DNA of 64,000 nt from Dokdonella sp. (GTDB taxonomy: Bacteria > Pseudomonadota > Gammaproteobacteria > Xanthomonadales > Rhodanobacteraceae), in contig NZ_JAHCAQ010000017.1 in assembly GCF_019634845.1 (NCBI RefSeq), positions 22,662 through 86,661 on the forward strand, read 5' to 3'. Below, one piece after another: positions 40,100-50,500 of this stretch. Every line of letters begins with the position of its first letter. Positions within the stretch are counted from its first letter, which is position 1. The notes under the pieces are model-generated. The model searched no databases. It was not told the DNA's origin and saw nothing but the letters and a program-made list of their open reading frames with translations. The translations under genes were made by a program, and so were the position numbers.

Positions 40100-43000
40100 T
40101 CATTGGTCGGGGTCGATGCGCTCGATCAGCCAGCCCTCGGCACGGGCGTGCAGTGGCAGCGTCAGCGCCACGCCGCCGCCGTCGAGCAGCAGGCTGGCCT
40201 CGCCCGCGCGTCCCGTGTGCAGTTGCAGCTGCGCGCCGGCAGCGCAGGGCTGCCAGCCGCTCGCGCGCACGCCACTGGCGTCGGACACGAGCAGCCGCAG
40301 CCAGCAGGTCGCACCGACGCACAGGCGCTCGACGCGGAAGCCGGCGCCGTCGGGCGCCCGCGCCCGCAGCAGCACCTGCAGGCCATCGCGCGCGGCAGTC
40401 GGCAACGGCCACGCGAACGGCTCTTGCCCCGACCACGTCGCGGCTTGCGTGGCGGTGGCGGCGGCGCCGCTCGCCTCGAAGCCATCGCGGAGGATCACGA
40501 GCCACGCCGTCTGGCTGGTGCTGTTCGGCACGGGCGCGCTCAGCCGCGACAGCGTGGCCTGGTAGACGAGCGTCGGCGCGGCGGCGTCCTCACGCACCTG
40601 CGAGGTCACCAGCCAACTCAAGCTGCCACCGGCGGGCACGCTCACGGCATTCTCGACCAGCGGGCCACTGCCGGCCGCGGTGCAGCTCGCGCCGGCCGCA
40701 CCGATGCAGACCCACGAAGTGGCGCCATCATCGAGACCCGGCGCGGCGGTCGCCAGCATCACGTCGTTGGCGGCGGCGGCGCCGGCATTGCTGACCGTGA
40801 CGACATACAGGCGGCTGGCGCCATAGGCTGCATAGTCGTCCTGCGCCGTGCAGGTGCCGTCGCTGCCCCACACGCACACGCTCACGGCCAGCACCGCAGT
40901 CGGGTCGGCAGCGAAATGCGCGTGCACGGTGCAGTCGGCACTGATCGGCGCTGTGGTGTAGGTCGCGCCGTTGGCCTGGCCGCCACAACTGCCGTCGACG
41001 CCGGCCAGGTGGTAGCCCGGATCGGCGAGAATGGTCAGGGTTGCGCTGCTGCCCTCGGCCACGTTCTGCGTCGGCGGCGTGATCGAGCCATGCGCATCGG
41101 TGCTCGCGGTCACTGTGTGCAGGATCGCCTCGAAGCCGATCGTGATCGTGCAATCGGCGACGATCGCGCCGCTGGCATAGCCGTTGCCGACGAGGTTGCC
41201 CTGCGGGCAGGTGCCACCGATCGCGCCCACGTGCATGCCCGGCAGCGGTGACACCGCCAGCGTGGCCGTGGCGCCCTCGGCCACGACCTGCAGTGTGGGG
41301 GCAACCGCACCGCCGGCACCGCCGGCGGCAGCGACCTGATGCAGGTTGGGGGCGAATTGCGCCACCACGGTGCAGGCGGCCTGGACCGGCGAGGTGGTGA
41401 AGGTGCCGCCGCCGGCGTCGAGCGTGCCACCGCAGGTGCCCGACACCGCAGCGACGCGATAGCCCGGATCGGGCAGCAGGGCGAACTGCGCGGTGGCACC
41501 GGCCGGCACCGACTGGGTGGCCGGCGAGATCGCGCCATGCCCGCCGTCGACGCTCGCGGTCAGCGCGTAGACCGGTGCCGCCGTGAACTGCGCATGGCAA
41601 CTGCGCGCGCCAGCCATCGTCACGACGATGGCTGGATTGCCGCCGCTGCAGTCGCCGCTCCAGCTGACGAAGTTCGCGCCACCGGCCGCAATCGCGTGCA
41701 GCGTGACCGCTTGCGGTGCGCTGCCTTCGCCCGCATAGGTGGCGGTGCAGCCGCCGCCCGTTGCCGTGCAGGCCACGATGCCGCCGGCGACCGGCGCCGG
41801 CGTGGCGTCGGCGCCGACACTGCCGCCACCCGCGACGCTGACCGTGAGCTGGGGATTGCCGCGGTACTCGACGGCGCCGATGTCGCAAGCGCTGCCCTGT
41901 GGCCGCGCGACGCCGCGCTGGTCATGTCGCTCCGGACACTGCGCCGGGTCGATCCGGTCGATCACCGGACTCGTGGCTGCCGGCAGCAGCGTCCATGCGG
42001 GACCACCATGGTCGGCCAGGGCACCCAGTTGCGGCGGCACTCCGGTCACGAGCCAGCTCCCCGCAAAGCCGGCCTCGTGGCCGATCATGTTGCGGTCGCC
42101 CGCACTGCCAGCGACGCCGTTGAGCAACGCGAACGCGCCCGTACTGATCGCGATGTCGTTGATCGCTCCGCTCGCGGCGAGGCTGTCGACGGTGTTGCCG
42201 GTGACGATCGAGGCGGCGACCAGCAGTTGCGCATGGTCGCGTCCGCAGGCATTGCCCTGGCCGGCGCAGGCGTAGTCGCCGATGCCATAGATCGCGCCAC
42301 CATCGTTCATGCCGCTGGCGCCATTGCTCATGGCCCAACCGATCGCGTTGCCCACCAGAGTGCTGAAGCTGACGTCGAGACGGCCGCTGTAGTTGAAGAT
42401 CGCGCCGCCCTCCGCGTGACCGAAGCTCTCGATGCCAGTGCAGACTTCGTTGGCCCCACCCAGGGCGCGATTGCCGCTCAGCGTACTGTTGCCGATGACG
42501 ACGGTGCCGGCGTCATTGAAGATCGCACCGCCCATGCCGGCGCCTGATCCACCGCCATTGGCGCAGCCCGCACCGCCACCGAATCCGGCGCCACCCGGCG
42601 TCGAGCCGCCACCGCCGCCGGCGCCGAAACCACCGGTGCCACCGCTGGAGCCGGTCGAACCGGGCGCGCCCAGACCGGCGCCGCCGCCGCCGAACTGCGG
42701 TGGGTCGCTCGGGATGCGGCCGCCGCCGCCCCAACCGACCAGCGCCGACAGGGTGCCACCATTGGGACTGCCCCCATCGTTGCCGACCGCCGCACCGCCG
42801 ACGCCGCCGCCACCGGTCGCGCTCGATGCGGAAAGCACGGCGCCGCCCTGCGCGGTGTTGTCGACCAGCGTGCTGTCCTCGATGCTCACGGTACCGCGGT
42901 TGAAGATCGCGCCACCGGCACCGAGCGCCGCGCCGCCATGACCGGCATCGCCGCCCTTGGCATGGCCACCGCGCAACGTCACCCCGCGCAGCGACAACGC

Positions 43001-43453
43001 GCTGTCGCCATCGACGTCGAACAGGCGGAACGCTTGCTGCGCGCCGCTCGCGCGCTCGATCGTGACGCCATGCGCGAGCCGGTGCGTGGCATCGATGAGG
43101 ATGCTCTTGCCGCCACTGATGAAAAACGCCGCCGGCCCGAACTGGCGGGTCGCCGCCGCGCCGGGCGCGCCGCTGCCGGCCGGATTGGTGAACGTGGTCA
43201 GGCTGATGGCCTGGCCGTCGAGCGCCGGCGCAAACCAGATCGTGTTGAACGCGTCGCTGGAGGCAAGCGCCTGCGTGAGCGCCTCGCGCAGGCTGCCGCT
43301 GCCGGCATCGGCAGCGCTGGTCACGGTATGGATCGCCGCCGCGGCCGGCAGCGCCCACCCGCACGCCATGCACGCCAGCCATGCCACCGCGCGCCACGCG
43401 CCGCCACGCGCGCATCGCCTCGCCCGCTCCCGCCGAATCCCCACGACACGCAT
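40100..43453 (-). CDS. Secreted beta-helix protein with InlB-like repeats and GFE C-terminal module
   Basis: 1117 aa. After a signal peptide (cleavage about 40, A-A-A-I-H-T-V-T) comes a right-handed beta-helix region (to about 560) with very Gly-rich loops (about 225-330). It ends in [17 protein letters not shown], the choice-of-anchor Q signature. Three ~75-residue repeats (about 640-860) resemble divergent InlB B-repeats, each ending in a C-T-V-x-A-x-F type strand. A DUF11-like domain (W-V-C-I-G-A-A-G-A-S-C-T-A) precedes V-I-L-R-D-G-F-E at 986-993 and a final ~125-residue module. It is probably a surface or secreted adhesin-like protein and is co-transcribed with the Cry-like gene. High GC and low complexity leave the N-terminal start only moderately certain. 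Confidence 0.75.
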   Translation of the reverse strand: MRVVGIRRERARRCARGGAWRAVAWLACMACGWALPAAAAIHTVTSAADAGSGSLREALTQALASSDAFNTIWFAPALDGQAISLTTFTNPAGSGAPGAAATRQFGPAAFFISGGKSILIDATHRLAHGVTIERASGAQQAFRLFDVDGDSALSLRGVTLRGGHAKGGDAGHGGAALGAGGAIFNRGTVSIEDSTLVDNTAQGGAVLSASSATGGGGVGGAAVGNDGGSPNGGTLSALVGWGGGGRIPSDPPQFGGGGAGLGAPGSTGSSGGTGGFGAGGGGGSTPGGAGFGGGAGCANGGGSGAGMGGAIFNDAGTVVIGNSTLSGNRALGGANEVCTGIESFGHAEGGAIFNYSGRLDVSFSTLVGNAIGWAMSNGASGMNDGGAIYGIGDYACAGQGNACGRDHAQLLVAASIVTGNTVDSLAASGAINDIAISTGAFALLNGVAGSAGDRNMIGHEAGFAGSWLVTGVPPQLGALADHGGPAWTLLPAATSPVIDRIDPAQCPERHDQRGVARPQGSACDIGAVEYRGNPQLTVSVAGGGSVGADATPAPVAGGIVACTATGGGCTATYAGEGSAPQAVTLHAIAAGGANFVSWSGDCSGGNPAIVVTMAGARSCHAQFTAAPVYALTASVDGGHGAISPATQSVPAGATAQFALLPDPGYRVAAVSGTCGGTLDAGGGTFTTSPVQAACTVVAQFAPNLHQVAAAGGAGGAVAPTLQVVAEGATATLAVSPLPGMHVGAIGGTCPQGNLVGNGYASGAIVADCTITIGFEAILHTVTASTDAHGSITPPTQNVAEGSSATLTILADPGYHLAGVDGSCGGQANGATYTTAPISADCTVHAHFAADPTAVLAVSVCVWGSDGTCTAQDDYAAYGASRLYVVTVSNAGAAAANDVMLATAAPGLDDGATSWVCIGAAGASCTAAGSGPLVENAVSVPAGGSLSWLVTSQVREDAAAPTLVYQATLSRLSAPVPNSTSQTAWLVILRDGFEASGAAATATQAATWSGQEPFAWPLPTAARDGLQVLLRARAPDGAGFRVERLCVGATCWLRLLVSDASGVRASGWQPCAAGAQLQLHTGRAGEASLLLDGGGVALTLPLHARAEGWLIERIDPDQ

Positions 43454-43601
43454 GGCTGCCCCCCGTTCCGACGCCGCCGCAGTGGTCGGCTGTGGACATA
43501 CGCGCAGATCGCCGCGACGGCGGATCATGCGCCCACCCCGACGCAGGGGCAAAGCCGCGATCATTGCTATGCTGTGGCCATCCAGCGCCCGCAGCGCACC
43601 G

Positions 43602-44165
43602 ATGCCCGATTCCTTCGATACCGCCCAGATCACCGGCCTGCTCGAGCGCTGCAACAGCGGCGACGCCGCCGCACGCGACCAACTGACGCCGCTCGTCTAC
43701 GCCGAGCTCAAGTCGTTGGCCTCGCGCGCACTGCGCGGCGAGCGCGAGGGACACACGCTGCAGACCACCGCACTCGTCAACGAGGCCTGCCTGCGCCTGC
43801 TCGGCCAGCGCAACCTCGACGCCGGCAACCGCGCCCAGTTCGCCGCGCTCGCGGCGCAGGCGATGCGGCGCATCCTCGTCGACCACGCGCGTCGCCGCGC
43901 TGCCGCCAAGCGGCCGAGCTCGGAGCAACGCGTCGCCATCGACGAGATCGACCTACCGGTCGCCGCCGCCGACCTGCTCGGTCTCGACGCCGCGCTCGAA
44001 CGCCTGGCCCAGATCAGTCCGCGGCAGGCGCGCGTGGTCGACCTCAAGTTCTTCGCCGGCATGGAACTGGAGGAAATCGCCGACGCGCTCACGGTGGCGC
44101 GACCGACCGTGGTGCGCGACTGGCGCATGGCGCGGGCCTGGCTGCAGCGCGAACTGGCGTCCTGA
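43602..44165 (+). CDS. ECF-family RNA polymerase sigma factor
   Basis: 187 aa. Region 2 lies at about 18-85 (L-V-Y-A-E-L-K-S-L-A, then N-E-A-C-L-R-L), the R-R-I-L-V-D-H-A-R-R-R linker follows, and region 4 is at about 125-185 (I-S-P-R-Q-A-R-V-V-D-L-K-F-F-A-G-M-E-L-E-E-I-A). This is the ECF subgroup that is typically encoded beside Ser/Thr kinases with TPR domains (TIGR02999-like). It ends 11 nt before the kinase gene and is divergent from the beta-helix/Cry-like operon, so that operon is a candidate target. Confidence 0.9.
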   Translation: MPDSFDTAQITGLLERCNSGDAAARDQLTPLVYAELKSLASRALRGEREGHTLQTTALVNEACLRLLGQRNLDAGNRAQFAALAAQAMRRILVDHARRRAAAKRPSSEQRVAIDEIDLPVAAADLLGLDAALERLAQISPRQARVVDLKFFAGMELEEIADALTVARPTVVRDWRMARAWLQRELAS

Positions 44166-44176
44166 GCGCAGCGGGC

Positions 44177-47008
44177 ATGGGCGGGTCCGACCAACGCTAC
44201 GGCCGCGCCCAGGCGCTGGCGCACGAGCTGCTCGACCTGCCGCGCGCCGAGCGTGCGGCACGACTGGCCGCTGCCTGTGGCGACGACGCCGCGCTGCGCC
44301 GCGAAACCGAGTGGCTGATCGACTGCGCCGAATGCGACGACGACAGCGCGCCCGCGGCGCTGCAGCGCATCGACGCGCTGCGGCGCGATGTCACCACCGG
44401 CCGCATCGAAACCGACGCACCGCGCCACTACCGCCTGCTCGAACGGCTCGGCGAGGGCGGCATGGGCCAGGTCTGGCTGGCCGAGCGCGACAGCGCCGGC
44501 GTGCACCAGCGCGTCGCGCTCAAGCTGCTGCGCGGCGCTGCGCCGCCCACGGCGGGCGAGCTGGCGCGCTTCCTGGCCGAGGGCCGCATCCTCGCTGCGC
44601 TGTCGCATCCCAACATCGCCCACCTCGTCGACGCCGGCATCGGCGCCGATGGCCTGCCGTTCCTGGCCATGGAATACGTCGACGGCGAACGCGTCGACCG
44701 CTGGTGCGATGCCCATGCGCCGGCGCTGCGTGCGCGCATCGCGCTGTTCCTCAAGATCTGTGCCGCGGTCGAGTATGCGCACGGGCGCCTGGTCATCCAC
44801 CGCGACCTCAAACCGGCCAACATCCTCGTCGACCGCAGCGGCGAAGCCAAGCTGCTCGATTTCGGCATCGCCCGCCTGCTCGACGCCGATGCCGGCGGCA
44901 ACGCCACCACCGTGCTCAACGCGATGACCACGGCCTACGCCAGTCCCGAGCAGATCCGCGGCGAACCGCTCGGCACCGCCAGCGACATCTACTCGCTCGG
45001 TGTCGTGCTGTATGAACTCGTGGCCGGCGTGCGCCCGTTCGACCACATCAGCTCGGGACACGAGCGCGCCAATGCGGTCGTCGCCGGCGAGATCACGCCG
45101 CCCAGCCGCAGTACGCGCGCAGCCATCGCCGGCGGCCCCTCCGTCAGCCGCAGCGTCGCCCCGGCACGGCGCATTCCGGCCGACCTCGATGCGATCGTGC
45201 TCAAGGCGCTGCGCCGCGAACCGGCGCAGCGGTACGCCAGCGTGGCCGAGCTGGCCGCCGACCTGCGCAACTTCCTCGCTGCGCGCCCCGTGCTGGCGCG
45301 GCGCGGCCAGCGCGGCTACCGCATGCGGCGCTTCCTGTGGCGCAACCGCTGGCCGCTCGCGGCCGCCATCGCGATGAGCGTCATCGCCGCCGGCTTTACC
45401 TGGCGTACCGTGCTGGCCGAGCGCGAGGCGCGCGCGCAGGCGCGTACCGCCGAGCGTGCCACCGACTTCCTCACCTCGCTGTTCGCGGCCAGCGACGCCA
45501 ACCTCAACGCCGCGCTGCGCCACGACCTGTCGGCACGCGAGGTGCTCGATACCGGTGCCGCCCGCATCGACCTCGAACTGGTGGCCGAGCCGCGGCTGCG
45601 GGCACGCTTGCTCGAGGCGGTCGGCAACGCCTATCGGCACATGAACGACAACAACCGCGCCGCCGGCCTCATGCGCGAGGCGGCCACACTCAACCTGTCC
45701 CCGGCGGTCGACGATCCGCTGGCCGGCGCACGCTGCCTGGAGGCGCTGGCGAACCTGCTTGCCAATGGCGAATTTCCGGCCGCGCAGGCCGAAGATGCCG
45801 CGCGGCGTTCGCTCGAACTGGCGCAGCGGCTCACCCCGGCCGGCTCGCAGGCGATCGCCAACGCCTGGATGGTGCTGTCGCTGGCGCAGAACCGCGCCGG
45901 CAACTATGCCGCGGCGCAGGTTTCGGCCGACACCACGCTGCGGATGAACCTGGCCCTGCGCAACACTGCCGACAATCGGCTGACGGCGGCCTACAACAAC
46001 CGGTGCATCATCCTCGCCAACCGCGGCGAACAGGTCGCCGCCGAGCGCGCCTGCACGAGCGGCATCGCGCTCCACCAGGCCGACGGCAGCGGCGCCTCGG
46101 TCGGTGCCGCGATGACGTTGTCGCGCCAGGCCCAGAGCCGCGCCGCCCTCTTCGACGCGGCCGGCGCCGACGCGGCGATGAGGCAGGCGCTCGACATCGT
46201 GCGGGCGGCGCAAGGCGACGACGGGCCGTTCGTGGCGCTGTTCCGACTGCGCCAGGCGGTCATCCTCGACGACCGCGGCGACTACGCGCAAGCCGGCGAA
46301 CTGCTCGACCACACCCTCGACACGCAGGCGCAGCTCAACGGCAAGACCAGCGGCGAGTACGCCGCCGTGCAACTCGAAATCGCGCGCCGGCACCTTCTCC
46401 TCGGCGAACTCGATGCGGCCTTGCCGCAGTTGCGCGAACGCGTCGCCACCTCGATCACGCGCTACGGCGCCGACGATCCGCGCGCGCTCGATGCGCAAAC
46501 GCTCCTCGCGCAAGCGCTGCTCGACGGCGGCCACGCCTACGCGGCCGCGCGCGCGGCGCTCGATGCCGCGAACCTGGGCTGGGCCAGCAAGGACGATACC
46601 GCCGCACCGGCTGCGCTCGCCGCCGCGGCAACACTCGCGCAATGGTTCGCGATGCGCGGTGACGCGACCAACGCACAGCCGCTGCTCGATCGCGTGCTGG
46701 CCCGCGATGCGCGCAGCGACGTATGGACGCGCACACGCGCCGACCTCGCGCGCGCCACGCTCGCGCGCACGCGTGGCGACGCCGCTGCCGCGCTCGACGC
46801 CGAGCGCATCGCCTACGAACGCCTGCGCGACGTCGCCGGCGCCCGCCACCCACAGGCCGCGCGCGTCGGCCTGCGCTACGCGCACGCTCTGCGCGTCGCA
46901 GGCCACGACGGCGCAGCCGAAGCGCTCGAACGAAGCCTGCGCCCGATTCTCGAACAGGCGTTCCCGCAGGATTCGGCGTTCCGTGGCGACCATGGAACGC
47001 CGATTTAG
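44177..47008 (+). CDS. Membrane Ser/Thr protein kinase with TPR-like C-terminus
   Basis: 943 aa. A short helical N-terminus precedes a Hanks-type kinase domain (about 85-370): G-E-G-G-M-G at 92-97, Lys116, H-R-D-L-K-P-A-N from 208, D-F-G at 228-230 and S-P-E-Q at 256-259. All catalytic residues are present. A single TM helix (about 391-410) divides it from a ~530-residue helical repeat region resembling TPRs, expected in the periplasm, which would sense the signal or partner. It is encoded with the ECF sigma gene; such pairs are thought to act together, with the kinase modulating the sigma factor. Confidence 0.9.
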   Translation: MGGSDQRYGRAQALAHELLDLPRAERAARLAAACGDDAALRRETEWLIDCAECDDDSAPAALQRIDALRRDVTTGRIETDAPRHYRLLERLGEGGMGQVWLAERDSAGVHQRVALKLLRGAAPPTAGELARFLAEGRILAALSHPNIAHLVDAGIGADGLPFLAMEYVDGERVDRWCDAHAPALRARIALFLKICAAVEYAHGRLVIHRDLKPANILVDRSGEAKLLDFGIARLLDADAGGNATTVLNAMTTAYASPEQIRGEPLGTASDIYSLGVVLYELVAGVRPFDHISSGHERANAVVAGEITPPSRSTRAAIAGGPSVSRSVAPARRIPADLDAIVLKALRREPAQRYASVAELAADLRNFLAARPVLARRGQRGYRMRRFLWRNRWPLAAAIAMSVIAAGFTWRTVLAEREARAQARTAERATDFLTSLFAASDANLNAALRHDLSAREVLDTGAARIDLELVAEPRLRARLLEAVGNAYRHMNDNNRAAGLMREAATLNLSPAVDDPLAGARCLEALANLLANGEFPAAQAEDAARRSLELAQRLTPAGSQAIANAWMVLSLAQNRAGNYAAAQVSADTTLRMNLALRNTADNRLTAAYNNRCIILANRGEQVAAERACTSGIALHQADGSGASVGAAMTLSRQAQSRAALFDAAGADAAMRQALDIVRAAQGDDGPFVALFRLRQAVILDDRGDYAQAGELLDHTLDTQAQLNGKTSGEYAAVQLEIARRHLLLGELDAALPQLRERVATSITRYGADDPRALDAQTLLAQALLDGGHAYAAARAALDAANLGWASKDDTAAPAALAAAATLAQWFAMRGDATNAQPLLDRVLARDARSDVWTRTRADLARATLARTRGDAAAALDAERIAYERLRDVAGARHPQAARVGLRYAHALRVAGHDGAAEALERSLRPILEQAFPQDSAFRGDHGTPI

Positions 47009-47584
47009 CGACACCACCCACTGCGAAAGTCGGCGGAACGCCGGATCCAGGACGTGTCGGAGTCGCTGCAAGCCCGCTGCGCGCGCCGCCGGTACGCGCG
47101 CACGGTGTCGTCACGGACGCCCATCGCGCATGCCGGGATCGTGTCGGCCCTGCAGCCCGAGCCGGTCACGGGCTTGCCTCGACCCTCGTGTCGGGCTCGA
47201 AGGCGTGCGACGTGTCGGTATTGCGGTCATGCCGGTGCAAGCGCCCGGTACAGCGCGCTCGCGCCGGCCGGCACCGTGCGGAAGTGGTTTCACCGGCCGG
47301 CGAGCATGCCGCCGATTGAACCCGCCGCTGCCTGCACGAGACCCGTGACCATTCCCCGCGATGCCCCGCCGACGCCGTACCCGGCATGAGCGCCGCACCA
47401 TACGTTGCCGGCTGCGGAAAACACGGCGAACCCCGCATCGACTCGTCCCGCGGCGGCAACGACGCCAGCGGGCACCGCCCGCAACGCCTGCGTGCCGGCG
47501 TCGGCAGCAAGGTGGGGCCATCGTTGAATCGGCACCGGGTCGGCACCTCGCGCCGGATGCACCAGCGCGAGACGCCCTCCCTTT
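47009..47584. other. 576-nt region between convergent genes
   Basis: It lies between the kinase stop and the stop of the second beta-helix gene. Apart from the possible small Gly/Ala-rich frame reported separately on the minus strand, I see no gene, no strong terminator and no clear repeat. Confidence 0.5.
47290..47562 (-). CDS. Possible small Gly/Ala-rich protein (90 aa)
   Basis: A GTG-initiated frame 22 nt downstream of the second beta-helix gene, on the same strand. The C-terminal half (about 45-90) is hydrophobic and Gly-rich, with G-Y-G-V-G-G-A-S-R-G and A-G-S-I-G-G-M-L-A-G: GxxxG patterns like those of small membrane-active or bacteriocin-like peptides. The Shine-Dalgarno sequence (GGGAGGG) is about 12 nt from the GTG, rather far. 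A competing frame starting with an ATGA overlap is Arg-rich and less protein-like. Weakly supported. Confidence 0.25.
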   Translation of the reverse strand: MHPARGADPVPIQRWPHLAADAGTQALRAVPAGVVAAAGRVDAGFAVFSAAGNVWCGAHAGYGVGGASRGMVTGLVQAAAGSIGGMLAGR

Positions 47585-50500
47585 TCATTGCCGGTCGATG
47601 ACCGGCAGCGCCAACGGTGCGGCGCCGCCTTCGAGCAGGATCAGTCGCACGCCGTTTTCGCCGTCCATGCCGCCAATCGCCAGCGTCGCATCCGATCGCG
47701 CGGCGGTCCACGGCGAAACGTGCTCGCGTCCCTGCGCGTCGCGATGCATCAGACGCAGCAGCACGTTCGTCGCAGCGAGCGGCATGCGCTGCACCGCGAC
47801 GCATTCGCTCGCGTCGCACGCGTCGAGCACGTCGTCGATGCGCGCACCGCTCGGTGGCGGCAGCGCGAACGTGCGCGTCGCGTCGCCGCCGAGGAGCGCG
47901 ACCGCGTCGGCGCCGACGAGCCGTAAGGTGCCGGCGTAGGGCACATCGAAACCGTCGCGCAGCAGCACGAGCGTCTTGGTGTCGGTCTGCTCCAGCGGTT
48001 GCGCGCCGCCGATGGCGAGCATGAAGGTCGCCTCCGCTTCCGCGCTGCCGGGAAGCACCGGTACGCTGACGTGCCAGGTCACGCTGCGGCCAGGCGGCAC
48101 GGTGACGGAGTCGTGCAGCGGGCCGTCACCGCTCGCGGTGCAGGAAGCGCCCGCGCCGCCGTCGAAGCATTGCCAATGTGCGTATTGCCCGTCGAAGGCA
48201 CTCGACAGTGTGACATCCACCGGCACGCCAGTGGCGGGGCTGTGGCCGTCGTTGCTCAGCGTGATCGTGTAGTCGACGATCCGGCCATAACGCGCGAAAG
48301 CGCTGCCGCCGTCGATCGCCAGCGCCAGGTGCGGTGGCAAGGCAGCGCAATGGACGACGACGTCGGTGACGTTCGCGCCGCCGACCGTGCCGCTCGCATG
48401 GCCGACCGTGCAGCTCTGGCCGTCGGGTTGCTGTGCGATGTCGATGCTGTAATCCGTTCCGCTGGCGAGCGCGGTCGCGAACGCGAACGGCGCGTTCGCG
48501 CTCAGCGTGAGCGTCTCGCCGCCGTTGAGGCGCACGCCGACGCTGCCACCGGCAAGTCCGTCGACTCCGCCACCGACCGTGTAGGTATTGGTCGTGCAAG
48601 TGACGGCAATGTCGTCCACGTCCGCGTCGCCAACATCGCCGCTGGCGTTGTCGAGTGTGCAGGTCTGCCACGGCTGCGTCGGCTGGGCGGCGATGGCGAC
48701 GTCGTAGTGCGTGCCCCAGGACAGTGCGGTCGGGAATTGGAACGTGGTGGCGTTCGGCGCGGGCGTCACCGTTTCGCCGCCGTCGAGCTGCAACTGCAAC
48801 CCGCTGCCGGCAAGGCCGCCGATCGATCCGCCGATTGCATGCGTGTCGGCGGCGAACGTCGCCGTGACCGTACAGTTCGCGGCGAACGCGGCAAGCGCGT
48901 AGGTCGAGCCGCTCAACGCGCCGGCCGATGCGCCGCCGACGCCGCAGTTGTCGCTGACTGAGGCCAAGTGTGCGTGCGTATCCGCGGCGACATCGAGCAG
49001 CGCGCTCGCCGGCTGCGGTTCGGCCATATAACCGGCACCGCAGGTGCCGCTGTCGGCGCGGCAGGCGGCGATGCCGCTCGCCGTGGCCGCCGGCATGCTG
49101 GCGTCGGCCGTGACCGAGCCTGGCCCGGTGACGGCGACCGTCAAGCGCGTCTGCCGTACCTCGACCGCGCCGAGGTCGCAGCCCGCGCCTTGCGGACGCG
49201 CGACGCCGCGCTGATCGAAGTCGTACGGCGTCGTGCCGCAGGTCGCCGCGGCGCCGGCGTCGGTCGCTGCGCTACCGGGGCCGGGCAGCAGCGTCGGCGT
49301 CGCGCCGCCGTTGTCCTGCAACGTGCCGAGCTGCGGATTTGCCGCTATCACGTTCTGGCAGGTGGTCTGTCCGCCGGGGCAGCCCGCGGCGACGATACTG
49401 TTGCTGATCGCCACCGAGCCCTGACTCAAGTAATAGATGATCTCTGGCCGACCGGACGGATCGGCGAGGATCGCGCCGTCGATCGTGGTCGCCGACACCG
49501 CCGTATCGGTGGCGGCGACGAACATCGCCGCGCCCCCCGACCCGGTATTCCCGGCGAACGTGACGCTGCGCAAGGTCGGACTCGCCTGTCCACCCAATTG
49601 CGCCTGATTGGCCATGGCGCCGCCCATCGACGACGCGACGTTGGAGCTGAATGTCACATTCTCCAGACTCGGACTGGCGATGCCGCCGTAGCCGTAATTG
49701 CAGACGGCGGAGCCATACTGGCTGGCGAAATTGCCGCTGAAAGTGACCTCGCGCAAGTCAGGGCTCGCGGTTCCACCATTTTCGCCGCGATTGAACAGCG
49801 CAGCGCCGCTGTCAGCGCTGTTGCCAGCGAACCACAGCCGCGAAAGCCGTGGCAGGCAACTGCGGCCGGAGGCATCGGCGTTGCAGTACAGGCCGCCGCC
49901 GATCGGCCTGTTCAACTGACCGGGGATGCCGACGCCGCCGCTGATGACAAAGCCATCGAGCACCGTATCCGCGCCGATCGAACCCGCCGCGGTCGTTGCG
50001 TCCATGCGCACCACGCCGTAGCTGTTGGCGCCGTGCGCGTCGCTCGACGTGCGCGTGATGCCGGCCGCATCGACCGTGTCGTCGCCGTCGATGTCGCCCG
50101 ACAGCACGGTGCGGTTCATGCCCGGATCGGCCTGCGCCGTGCTCGTTTCGCCGCCGACGAAGCCACCATGGACCTTGACGCCGGGGCGGATCGAGAACGT
50201 CGCGCCGCGGTCGGTGCCCGATGTGGTCGGCTTGTACACGCCTTTCGCCACCCAGACCTCGCTGCACAACGGCTCGAGCAGCGCCGATTGCAGGTCGACG
50301 TAGGCGCTGGCCCAGGTCAGGCCATCATGGGCGCCGCTCGCGGCGTGGTTGACGTAGCACACGTGCGGCGACGCCACTTCCACCGCGCCGATGTCGCCGG
50401 ACAGGATCGTCGCGTGGGCGAGCGGGTCGGCCTGCGTGCGCGCCGCCTCGTTGCCCGCAAACCCGCCGTGGACCGCGCGGCCGGACGCGATGGCGAAGCT

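Noticed and set aside
43697-47071. 1124-codon minus-strand frame
   Set aside because: It is antisense to the ECF sigma and kinase genes, which carry full catalytic motifs on the plus strand.
47166-47588. 141-codon ORF beginning with an ATGA overlap on the second beta-helix gene stop
   Set aside because: Composition is dominated by Arg, Cys, Pro and Thr in a pattern typical of an out-of-frame reading. The overlap alone is not enough.
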